A DNA stretch of 13,892 nucleotides from an uncultured Gemmataceae bacterium (GTDB lineage Bacteria > Planctomycetota > Planctomycetia > Gemmatales > Gemmataceae), in assembly GCA_937922175.1 (NCBI GenBank), contig CAKZUU010000433.1, positions 1 to 13,892 on the forward strand, written 5' to 3'. Shown piece after piece: positions 7,810 to 13,892 of this stretch. The notes beneath the pieces are model-generated. The model made no database searches. It saw only the letters and a program-made list of their open reading frames with translations, and was not told the DNA's origin. A program made the position numbers and the translations under genes. How positions within the stretch are numbered: position 1 is the first letter of the stretch; every line of letters begins with the position of its first letter.

Positions 7810-7838
7810 ATTCTAACCGATGAGAGAACGATTGGCAA
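7810..7838 (-). promoter_or_regulatory. Sigma70-like promoter for the amidoligase cluster
   Basis: On the minus strand TTGCCA (7838-7833), a 17-nt spacer and TAGAAT (7815-7810) match five of six consensus bases in each hexamer at ideal spacing. The site is wholly intergenic between the argC stop (7853) and the C26 hydrolase start (7759). The predicted transcript would begin near 7803 with a leader of about 45 nt. It suggests that the five-gene set is transcribed separately from the aldehyde dehydrogenase-argC pair. Confidence 0.5.
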
Positions 7839-7852
7839 CACGGACTGAAGCA

Positions 7853-8860
7853 TTAGAGCAACGCCGTCCGCTCGTCGAAGCCGAACATGCGATTGAAGTT
7901 CTGCACCGCGACGCCGCTGGCGCCTCGGACCAGGTTATCCTCGCACGCCAAGATGATGATCCTCCCGCGCACGACTCGGACCGCCAGATCGAGGTAGTTG
8001 GTGAAAGCCGTGTCTTTGGTCGTCGGTAATTGGCTGCGAACGCGAACAAAGGTACAGCCGGAATAGTACTGCTGGTACATGGCCACGATTTGCTCTTGCG
8101 TCAGAGGGCGTCGCGGAACGGCGTAGATCGTTGAGAAGATCCCACGGTCCATCGGCACCAGGTGCGGCGTGAAGATAATCTCCACCGGTTCGCCTGCGAG
8201 GTCGCTGAGGATTTGTTCCATCTCGGGCGTATGTCGATGCTGCCCGACGTTGTAAGCGGAAAAATTCTCGTTACATTCGGGAAAATGCGTCGTGAGCTTG
8301 GGGGACCGGCCGGCACCGCTGACGCCGCTTTTGCTGTCCACAATGAGGGAGCGAAACTCGACATGCCGGCCGGATACGAGGGGTGCCAACCCGAGAATGG
8401 CGGTTTGCGGATAGCAACCGGGGTTGGCGACAAGTCGAGCTGAGGCGATCCGCTCGCCGTACACCTCGGGCAAACCATAGACAGCTTCGGCCAGGTGCTC
8501 CACGTCGTTGTGCGATTCGCCATACCATTCCGCGTAGACGTTGGGGTCGCGGAGGCGGTAATCGGCGCTGAGATCGATGACTCGAATCCCGTGGGCCAGC
8601 AGTTGCGGGACAACCTCGCGACTGGCACCATGAGGCAGGCAGCCGAACGCGCACTGAACGCCAGCCTCGGCCAGTCGGCCTGCATCGAACAATTGGCACC
8701 GCCGATGCAAACGACCGAACAGGCTGGGGTGGACGTCCGCGATGTCTTCTTCCTGCCGCGAGGTGATTGCCGCGATCTCCGCCTGGGGATGACGCAGCAG
8801 GATTTTGATCAACTCCAAAGCTGTGTAGCCCGATCCACCGAGAATGGCCACGCGAACCAT
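7853..8860 (-). CDS. argC: N-acetyl-gamma-glutamyl-phosphate reductase
   Basis: ArgC reduces N-acetyl-glutamyl-5-phosphate to N-acetyl-glutamate semialdehyde with NADPH, the third step of arginine synthesis in the cytoplasm. The 335-residue product has the N-terminal nucleotide-binding motif GGSGYTALEL (8-17), the catalytic Cys149 in VANPGCYPQTA and His208 in VGQHRHTPEM, all diagnostic of ArgC. SKSGVSGAGR (177-186) is the conserved loop after the active site. The start is ATG 8860, with GAGGA 5 nt upstream; an in-frame TTG at 8872 is less likely. It follows the aldehyde dehydrogenase gene by 8 nt, and its ribosome binding site overlaps that gene's stop codon, so the two are translationally coupled. 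No other arginine genes are in the window. Confidence 0.96.
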   Translation of the reverse strand: MVRVAILGGSGYTALELIKILLRHPQAEIAAITSRQEEDIADVHPSLFGRLHRRCQLFDAGRLAEAGVQCAFGCLPHGASREVVPQLLAHGIRVIDLSADYRLRDPNVYAEWYGESHNDVEHLAEAVYGLPEVYGERIASARLVANPGCYPQTAILGLAPLVSGRHVEFRSLIVDSKSGVSGAGRSPKLTTHFPECNENFSAYNVGQHRHTPEMEQILSDLAGEPVEIIFTPHLVPMDRGIFSTIYAVPRRPLTQEQIVAMYQQYYSGCTFVRVRSQLPTTKDTAFTNYLDLAVRVVRGRIIILACEDNLVRGASGVAVQNFNRMFGFDERTALL

Positions 8861-8865
8861 GATCG

Positions 8866-8870
8866 TCCTC
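8866..8870 (-). promoter_or_regulatory. argC ribosome binding site overlapping the upstream stop codon
   Basis: GAGGA on the minus strand (8870-8866) lies 5 nt before the argC ATG and overlaps the TGA (8871-8869) that ends the aldehyde dehydrogenase. This decides the argC start and implies termination-reinitiation coupling. Confidence 0.55.
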
Positions 8871-10365
8871 AATTTTTCAATCGTTCTCGTTCAGAGCGAA
8901 AGAAGTGAAACGCGGCCCGGATGAGCCGTCGCCAGTGCGACCAACGCGTTGTCGGTCGGCCATGCTTCCACATGAAAAAGCTGCGCAGCAATTCCGCGGT
9001 CGGCGACGATTCGTCGAGAGGGTCGTAATGCGGCCGCCAGGGTCCCTTGCGCACGCTGACCACCTGGGGGACCGTCATTGCCAGGAGCCCTTCCGCACCT
9101 TGTGTCACGCCCCATCCGCTCGCCCTCCGGCCACCGAAGGGAGTCGCGGGGTGGGCAGTGGGCACGATGACATCATTCACCGTCACCACTCCGACGCTCA
9201 GGCGGGCGGCCAATCGCTCCGCCTTTCGCATATTCAAAGTGAAAATCGACGCTCCCAACCCGTAGTCTCCTTGTTCATGCTGAGCGACCGCCTGATCCAG
9301 ATCTTCGCAGGGGATCACCGCCGCGATCGGGGCGAATGTCGCCTCTTGGCAAACGCGAAGGTCGGGCGGGGCATTGACGATCAGGGCGGGAGCGATGGTC
9401 GTGGTTTCGTCGTCACTTTTCGGCCCCACTTGCCAAACATCAGCACCACGGCTTCGGGCGTCGTCGAGCAATGCCCGGGCGTGTTCGACTTGCGTTGCCA
9501 GGGCCAGCCGCTGGAGCGGATGAGGCTTCACGACGGACCGTAAGGCTTCCAAAAACGAGGGATAGACGGAGCGGACCACAAAGATGCGGCGAACGGCCAA
9601 GCAGGTTTGCCCCTGATTGAGCGTCATCCCGAACCAAGCCGCGCGCGCTGCCAGCGTGAGATCGGCATCGGCATCGATGAAGAGAGCATCCACTCCAGAT
9701 AGCTCCAGAGTGGAGCTGATCAACCGCTGGCCCAGTCGAGCCGCGATGCGCCGACCGACTGCGGCGGAGCCGGTGAACACGAGATGATCGATGGCCGCTT
9801 CGACCAGTTCGGGTCCTGCTTCTCGGGTCGCCGGAAGTAACTGGAGCAGTTCGGGAGGGTAGCCCGCCGCGAGGAACAATCGATGCAAACTCGCCGCGGT
9901 GCGGGGAATGAGCTCCGAGGGTTTCCATAGCACGGCGTTGCCGGCCGTCAAAGCTTGGGCGATCTGAACGGCGTTAAGGAAGATCGGGTAGTTCCAAGTG
10001 CCGATAATTCCCACGACACCGTGCGGCCGGCGCAAGATCGTGTCCCGTTGGCCCCACAGCCAAATCGGCGTTTCACGCCGGGAAATCTTTACCGGACGAA
10101 GGATGCGCGATGCCTCGCGCTCGAGGAATTGAATGGCGTCAGCCGTCGGAATCAAATCCGTGCTGAAAACCTCGGACGCCGACCGATCGATCTCTTCCTC
10201 GACGTCATCGCACAGAGCGTCCGCATGATCGGCTAAGAGGTGACGAAACTGCGTCAGGGGGCGCAGCCGCTCGCGGAGACTCCGAGCGTACCATTGACAC
10301 TGCGCGGCGCGAGCTTGCCGCACTTCGTCGCTCCAGGGTTGAGTTGTACTCGGCGATGCAATCAT
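8869..10365 (-). CDS. Aldehyde dehydrogenase family protein
   Basis: A 498-residue NAD(P)-dependent aldehyde dehydrogenase that oxidises an unknown aldehyde to the acid. Family residues are present: Asn125 in GTWNYP, Lys148 in LWKPSE, the FTGSAAVGRRI turn (197-207) at the cofactor site, the general base Glu221, the nucleophile Cys255 in GQTCLA, and Glu341/Phe344 in QEATFAP. The usual ELGG around the general base reads ELSG here. The sequence resembles the class 3/fatty-aldehyde (non-activated) group. It ends in an arginine- and aromatic-rich tail (about 474-498) that could be an amphipathic membrane-contact helix. It is the first gene of a pair with argC and diverges from truD with only 20 bp between start codons. 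A link to glutamate-semialdehyde chemistry is possible but unproven. Confidence 0.92.
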   Translation of the reverse strand: MIASPSTTQPWSDEVRQARAAQCQWYARSLRERLRPLTQFRHLLADHADALCDDVEEEIDRSASEVFSTDLIPTADAIQFLEREASRILRPVKISRRETPIWLWGQRDTILRRPHGVVGIIGTWNYPIFLNAVQIAQALTAGNAVLWKPSELIPRTAASLHRLFLAAGYPPELLQLLPATREAGPELVEAAIDHLVFTGSAAVGRRIAARLGQRLISSTLELSGVDALFIDADADLTLAARAAWFGMTLNQGQTCLAVRRIFVVRSVYPSFLEALRSVVKPHPLQRLALATQVEHARALLDDARSRGADVWQVGPKSDDETTTIAPALIVNAPPDLRVCQEATFAPIAAVIPCEDLDQAVAQHEQGDYGLGASIFTLNMRKAERLAARLSVGVVTVNDVIVPTAHPATPFGGRRASGWGVTQGAEGLLAMTVPQVVSVRKGPWRPHYDPLDESSPTAELLRSFFMWKHGRPTTRWSHWRRLIRAAFHFFRSERERLKN

Positions 10366-10385
10366 GAGCCTCTATTCTACAGGTC
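10366..10385. promoter_or_regulatory. Very short divergent intergenic region with overlapping -10-like elements
   Basis: Only 20 bp separate the start codons of the aldehyde dehydrogenase (minus) and truD (plus). The plus strand holds TATTCT (10373-10378) and the minus strand TAGAAT (10379-10374), -10-like hexamers sharing five bases. Each would place a transcription start within about 1-3 nt of its start codon, implying leaderless or nearly leaderless mRNAs. No good -35 element is visible at standard spacing, so promoter function is tentative. Confidence 0.35.
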
Positions 10386-11456
10386 ATGGTGAATCCGATC
10401 GAACCGCCTCTTCTGACCGCCGATTTACCCGGAGTCGGTGGGCGCCTCCGTGAACGTCCGGAAGATTTCGAGGTGGAGGAGATTCCCGCCTATGAACCTT
10501 GCGGCACCGGCGAGCATTTGTTCATTTGGCTGGAAAAACGCAACGTTGGTGCTGAATTCCTTATCCAACGCATCGCTCAGGCTTTGGATCTACGCCCGGA
10601 TCAGATCGGATGCGCCGGCTTAAAAGACCGTCATGCTGTCACGCGGCAATATGTGTCGGTGCCGGCCCTGGCAGAACAAAAGCTGTCGCGACTGTCCGGT
10701 GATGACATCCGAGTGTTGCGTGTGGCTCGGCATACGAACAAATTGCGTCATGGTCACCTGCGCGGTAATCGCTTCCGCATCTTGATCCGTGAGGCCGATC
10801 GTTCCCGCGACGATGTGCTGAATCAGATCGTTGAACGAATTCGCTGGCTGGGACTGCCGAATTATTACGGCGAACAGCGGTTCGGTCACGAGGGCGAAAC
10901 TGTCCGATGGGGCCAGATGCTCTTGCGGGGCGAGCGACTACCTCGGCGACCGACGCCGTTCCTTCGCAAACTGGCGCTCTCGGCTGTCCAGTCGTGGTTA
11001 TTTAACGACTACCTTGGTTGTCGGCTCCAGGAGGGGTTGTTCCGCACGGTGCTTCGGGGCGAGGTGTTGGCCAAGTGGCCGATGGGAGGCATGTTCCTCG
11101 CGGACGATCCGACCACCGAACAGGAGCGATTCGACCGGCGAGAGATCGTCACAGCGGGTCCGATCTTCGGGTACAAGATGTTCGCCAGCGCCGGCGAAGC
11201 GGCGAGACGCGAGGCTGAGACTCTCCAACGGGCGGGTCTGACTCTCGACCAATTTCGGTCGCCGGGGAAGTTACTGACGGGGACGCGGCGGCACAATTTG
11301 ATCTACCTCGACGCGCTAGCGATCGGATGGGAGCCGGAAGGATTGCGACTGTCCTTTCACCTGCCCGCCGGAAGCTACGCCACGGTTCTGCTGCGGGAAT
11401 TGATGAAAACCCGTATCGGAGAGCCGGACGAGCCGCCTCAGATGGAAGAGGCTTGA
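10386..11456 (+). CDS. truD: tRNA pseudouridine(13) synthase
   Basis: TruD converts U13 of tRNAs, notably tRNA-Glu, to pseudouridine. The 356-residue protein has the family's opening LPGVGGRLRERPEDFEVEEI (14-33), then the catalytic motif CAGLKDRHAVTRQ with the nucleophile Asp81. Further conserved stretches are HLRGNRFRI and NYYGEQRFG (about 119-163), and a TRUD insertion domain occupies the middle third. NYYGEQRFGHEG is especially characteristic. Length and motifs indicate an intact enzyme. The ATG gives a normal N-terminus but has at best a weak AGG ribosome binding site, and it lies just 20 bp from the divergent aldehyde dehydrogenase start. It ends about 80 nt before a strong hairpin. No functional link to the neighbours is expected, since truD placement varies among genomes. 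Confidence 0.96.
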   Translation: MVNPIEPPLLTADLPGVGGRLRERPEDFEVEEIPAYEPCGTGEHLFIWLEKRNVGAEFLIQRIAQALDLRPDQIGCAGLKDRHAVTRQYVSVPALAEQKLSRLSGDDIRVLRVARHTNKLRHGHLRGNRFRILIREADRSRDDVLNQIVERIRWLGLPNYYGEQRFGHEGETVRWGQMLLRGERLPRRPTPFLRKLALSAVQSWLFNDYLGCRLQEGLFRTVLRGEVLAKWPMGGMFLADDPTTEQERFDRREIVTAGPIFGYKMFASAGEAARREAETLQRAGLTLDQFRSPGKLLTGTRRHNLIYLDALAIGWEPEGLRLSFHLPAGSYATVLLRELMKTRIGEPDEPPQMEEA

Positions 11457-11535
11457 CGAAAGGAGCATGAAGCTGAACAAGGTCGGGGGCAAATTGACGA
11501 AGCGAAACGAGGCTCGACGAGGCCCGGAAATGCAA

Positions 11536-11568
11536 CAGGCCTCAACGTGTTCCTTCCGTTGAGGCCTG
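11536..11568. terminator. Hairpin between convergent genes, probably a bidirectional terminator
   Basis: CAGGCCTCAACG (11536-11547) and CGTTGAGGCCTG (11557-11568) form a perfect 12-bp stem with a 9-nt loop. The hairpin sits 80 nt after the truD stop and 31 nt after the stop of the convergent repeat-protein gene. The flank is T-rich on the minus strand (TTGCATTT) but not on the plus, so intrinsic termination is more convincing for the minus-strand transcript. Confidence 0.65.
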
Positions 11569-11599
11569 ACTGCCACGAAGAGGAACACCAACCGTCCTT

Positions 11600-13711
11600 T
11601 CACTCTCGCTTGGCCCAGACCTCAGCTAATCGCTCTTGAAATCGCTGTTTCCAACTCGTCGTCGGCTGGCCGGATGTCGGGCTGGGGGTCGGCCCCTCGG
11701 GCTTCGGCGGGGCTGGCTGGTTGGGGAAAGCGGCCGGCAGGCATGGGTCGTTGCCGGGCACGCAGATCGGCACGCAGACCGGCACTCGCCGACAGACTTT
11801 GAAGGTTTGGCAATACGGCTCGAGTCGACACTCCGTATGGGGTACCATGCGAGTGCATGTCTCAGTCACCCAGCGGCAGGTCGTGACTGGTATTTGCACG
11901 CGTCGCTCCTCGCATTCGCACCTCACACGTTGCCGAGTCACCATCACGCAGTGTTCTTCGCATTGGATCCGACACGTCACATACGGCACCTGTACGCACC
12001 TGACCTCCGGGACCAGCTGCGTCCGATAACACGTCCGCATCTCGATCCGCTCTTCGGGAACGAAACGGCAGACGGTGTAGGGAATCTCGCGAACGTAAGT
12101 CTCCGGCACGTAATGCACCCGACGACACAGAATCGTCCGCGTTTGCGTCTGGGGAACATAGTGACACGTGGTGTACGGCACTTGGCGAGTATGTGTCTCC
12201 GGCACGTAAGTACAGCGGTACTTCGTCACAAAGGTCGTATGCACCTGCGGCACCCAATGACACGTCGTGTTGGGAATCACGCGCGTGTGTTGCTGCGGCA
12301 CGTAATAGCATCGTGTCACCGTCTGATACCGGACATGAACCTGTCTCTCGTAGCGGCAGACGGTGTACGGAATCTGCTGCACATGCTGTTCCGCCACCCA
12401 GTGACACGCCTGCCGCTCTTCCATACGGACATGCCGCTCGGGAACATAGCGGCAAGACACCCATTGTTGCGTCACCAGTTCGGTATGCGGTGCGTGGCGG
12501 CAAACAGGGACATTGACGACCTGACAGTGTTCGCGGCGGACATAGTGGCAGATTCGTACCGTGCGGTACTCTTCGCGCGGCACCCAAACGCGACGGCAAA
12601 CAGTCCGACCCGGGCATTGAATCTTCTGACACACGATTCGACTGGGACAAATGATCGGGCAACCAGTGCAGGGATCAACGACGCATCGCCCGGGAACGCA
12701 GGAGTATCGGGTAATGACCGGACCGGGCACGTACTCTTGCACTTCTTGCCAGTGCCCGGAGCAGATCTTCACGACTCGCTCACTCACAATCGGCTCGACC
12801 GAACAGGTCCGCACGACGCGAGGCTGCATCTCCACCACGGTTCGCCACGTCGTCACGGGAACCTGCCGACAATGCGTCTGATAGACGGGTCGGTACGTCG
12901 TGTGGCAGACCGGCACGGAGTAGGTGGTGTACACGGGTCGGCGCGTCACGTAGCAGTGTGGTCGGTAATGCGTTTCATACACGGGACGATACGTGACATA
13001 AGGCTGGGCCACTTGGTAGCTGTATTGCTGCGGCTGATACGTCACGAAGCAATGCGTTCGGTAGTGTGTCTGGTGGACCGGACGATACGACACTCGCTGC
13101 ACTGGAACCTGGAAGGCATGCGTCACGGGGCGGTAAGTGGTGTAACAGTATGTCCGGACGTGAGTCTGGTAAACGGGCCGGTATGTGACGTAACTCTGAG
13201 TAACCGGATAGACCTGCTCGATTGGGCGATAAGTGGTATACGGAATCCGACGAACGAAGGTGTCGTACACCGGCCGATAGGTGACATACCGATGGGGAAC
13301 CTGATACGCTTGTGTCACGGGATGGTAGACACAATAACGGTGCTCACGCAGATGGGTTTCGTAAATCGGTCGTCGGACGACATAACGACACGGGACTTGG
13401 TAGGTTTCGACCACAGGACGGACGACCGTGTAGCGGCAGTCGCGCAGGTGTTGCTCATAGATGGGCCGGCACACTGTCGCGGTGCACGGCTTCATGACGG
13501 TGTACCACACCGGGCGATAGCAGACACGTGATTGTTCTTCCCAAACTTGCTGATAGCAGACGCGATAACGAACTTCGGGCACGTGACATTGTTCGGCGCA
13601 GACGATTCGGCGGGGATAGGAACAAAAACCGCAATGAGCCGCCCGAGCCGGTAGGGCGGTCATCAAGAAAATCCCCCCGATCAGCGCGACGCCCGTGAGT
13701 TGGCCCCTCAT
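11600..13711 (-). CDS. Secreted cysteine-rich tandem-repeat protein (YTV/YRPV-type, planctomycete cell-envelope protein candidate)
   Basis: A 703-residue exported protein without recognisable enzyme motifs. Residues 1-24 are a signal peptide (Arg2, hydrophobic core VALIGGIFLMTAL, cleavage expected after ARA). There is no lipobox and no later membrane segment. Residues 64-303 are 15 tandem 16-residue units of the form TYRPVYQTH. Residues 304-371 form a Cys-rich linker, residues 372-643 are 17 further 16-residue units mostly beginning Cys-aromatic-Val-Pro, and a Pro-rich stretch plus a charged tail end the protein. About 53 cysteines are present. Repeated PYTV/PYTT motifs recall the YTV repeat described in Rhodopirellula baltica cell-wall-associated proteins. 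A structural, disulfide-linked envelope role is inferred. The start at 13711 has AGGAG 8 nt upstream and begins the signal peptide directly; the frame is open farther upstream to 13861. Confidence 0.85.
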   Translation of the reverse strand: MRGQLTGVALIGGIFLMTALPARAAHCGFCSYPRRIVCAEQCHVPEVRYRVCYQQVWEEQSRVCYRPVWYTVMKPCTATVCRPIYEQHLRDCRYTVVRPVVETYQVPCRYVVRRPIYETHLREHRYCVYHPVTQAYQVPHRYVTYRPVYDTFVRRIPYTTYRPIEQVYPVTQSYVTYRPVYQTHVRTYCYTTYRPVTHAFQVPVQRVSYRPVHQTHYRTHCFVTYQPQQYSYQVAQPYVTYRPVYETHYRPHCYVTRRPVYTTYSVPVCHTTYRPVYQTHCRQVPVTTWRTVVEMQPRVVRTCSVEPIVSERVVKICSGHWQEVQEYVPGPVITRYSCVPGRCVVDPCTGCPIICPSRIVCQKIQCPGRTVCRRVWVPREEYRTVRICHYVRREHCQVVNVPVCRHAPHTELVTQQWVSCRYVPERHVRMEERQACHWVAEQHVQQIPYTVCRYERQVHVRYQTVTRCYYVPQQHTRVIPNTTCHWVPQVHTTFVTKYRCTYVPETHTRQVPYTTCHYVPQTQTRTILCRRVHYVPETYVREIPYTVCRFVPEERIEMRTCYRTQLVPEVRCVQVPYVTCRIQCEEHCVMVTRQRVRCECEERRVQIPVTTCRWVTETCTRMVPHTECRLEPYCQTFKVCRRVPVCVPICVPGNDPCLPAAFPNQPAPPKPEGPTPSPTSGQPTTSWKQRFQERLAEVWAKRE
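11783..12598 (-). repeat. Array of seventeen 48-bp coding repeats (Cys-first units)
   Basis: Residues 372-643 of the secreted protein divide without any gap into 17 units of exactly 16 residues. Position 1 is Cys in 14 of 17. The typical unit is CHYVP(E/Q)xHxRxxPYTT, for example CTYVPETHTRQVPYTT. The DNA copies differ widely at synonymous sites, so the pattern is held by selection on the protein. Confidence 0.9.
12599..12802 (-). other. Cysteine-rich linker between the two repeat arrays
   Basis: Residues 304-371 break the 16-residue periodicity. They include CVPGRCVVDPCTGCPIIC, with five Cys in 18 residues, and further Cys at short spacing. This is probably a disulfide-stabilised knot or a metal-binding hinge between the arrays. 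It matches no family that I recognise. Confidence 0.6.
12803..13522 (-). repeat. Array of fifteen 48-bp coding repeats (YRPV-type units)
   Basis: Residues 64-303 divide into 15 gapless 16-residue units. Pro is at position 4 in 14 units and Arg at position 3 in 13. Units tend to alternate between TYRPVYQTHVRTYCYT-like and TYRPVTHAFQVPVQRV-like forms, giving a higher-order period of 32 residues (96 bp). Codon differences between copies show that the array is not recently expanded. Confidence 0.92.
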
Positions 13712-13719
13712 CGGACTAT

Positions 13720-13724
13720 CTCCT
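13720..13724 (-). promoter_or_regulatory. Ribosome binding site deciding the start of the repeat-protein gene
   Basis: AGGAG on the minus strand (13724-13720) lies 8 nt before ATG 13711, whose product begins directly with a signal peptide. The in-frame ATG at 13729 and the upstream start at 13861 have no comparable motif. Confidence 0.65.
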
Positions 13725-13738
13725 GGCATGATCAGCCG

Positions 13739-13777
13739 GTGGGCTTGTGAACAGACCAACCCTGTGACGAAGCCCAC
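13739..13777 (-). other. Stem-loop in the leader of the repeat-protein gene
   Basis: GTGGGCTT (13739-13746) and AAGCCCAC (13770-13777) pair perfectly over 8 bp. Inside, ACAG (13751-13754) pairs with CTGT (13762-13765) around a 7-nt loop, leaving a symmetric 4x4 internal loop. The structure ends about 15 nt upstream of the ribosome binding site. It could stabilise the mRNA or modulate translation. No known riboswitch class is recognised. Confidence 0.42.
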
Positions 13778-13892
13778 TCCGTCCCCCGATCGAGTCAATT
13801 CTTTCCCACGGCAGGGAAGACGCAAACGAAATGGACCCACCTGACCGGTGAAAACTCGCACGGCGGGGCGATTCGGAAGGAAGTTACGGATC

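Noticed and set aside
11467..11562. 31-codon basic small ORF after truD, with AGGAG just upstream
   Set aside because: The AGGAG is only 1 nt from the ATG, and the frame ends inside the terminator hairpin. There is no independent sign of coding.
11783..13522. Regular 48-bp repeats considered as a CRISPR or non-coding satellite array
   Set aside because: Copies are diverged at synonymous positions, remain in frame and encode a conserved protein unit. There are no identical repeats with unique spacers.
11636..13531. 631-codon open frame on the plus strand, antisense to the repeat protein
   Set aside because: It mirrors the 48-bp periodicity of the real gene, whose codon pattern repeatedly avoids stops on the other strand. 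Its translation has no domain, signal or family character.
13637..13711. Lipoprotein signal on the repeat protein
   Set aside because: The first Cys (residue 27) is preceded by AAH and not by a lipobox. A signal peptidase I site after ARA fits better.
13770..13798. TTGACT (13798-13793, minus) as a -35 for the repeat-protein gene
   Set aside because: At 17-nt spacing the next hexamer is GGGCTT, which does not resemble a -10 element.

Overview
The window is about 13.9 kb of GC-rich bacterial chromosome. It most likely comes from a planctomycete, perhaps of the Gemmata group. The main reason is a secreted, cysteine-rich tandem-repeat protein with recurrent YTV/YTT and YRPV motifs, a type of protein I associate with Planctomycetota. 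The class of succinate dehydrogenase fits as well. This placement rests on protein character only, not on a marker-gene search. There are eleven protein-coding genes, one of them cut by the left edge. I see no tRNA, rRNA, CRISPR array, insertion sequence or phage gene.

Left block, plus strand (1-2668): the C-terminal part of succinate dehydrogenase flavoprotein SdhA, the complete iron-sulfur subunit SdhB, and an aldo/keto reductase whose start overlaps the sdhB stop.

Central block, minus strand (2684-10365, transcribed right to left): aldehyde dehydrogenase and argC, coupled by an 8-nt gap. Then comes a good sigma70-like promoter (7810-7838), followed by five genes: a class I glutamine-amidotransferase-like gamma-glutamyl hydrolase (peptidase C26/PuuD type), an alpha/beta-hydrolase esterase, a RimK-like ATP-grasp ligase, a circularly permuted-type ATP-grasp protein, and a YbdK-type (GCS2) carboxylate-amine ligase. 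Three ATP-dependent amide-bond-forming families with two hydrolases look like a pathway that builds and trims a small gamma-glutamyl or peptide-like metabolite. This is the best candidate in the window for an uncharacterised system. Related amidoligase neighbourhoods have been predicted computationally, but I know of no product for this set.

Right block: truD (tRNA pseudouridine-13 synthase) on the plus strand diverges from the aldehyde dehydrogenase across only 20 bp, with overlapping -10-like hexamers. A strong hairpin at 11536-11568 separates truD from a convergent gene for a 703-residue exported protein. That protein contains 32 exact 16-residue repeats in two arrays (15 YRPV-type and 17 Cys-first units) joined by a cysteine-rich linker. 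It is preceded by a good ribosome binding site and a stem-loop in its leader. It is probably a cell-envelope structural protein stabilised by disulfides.
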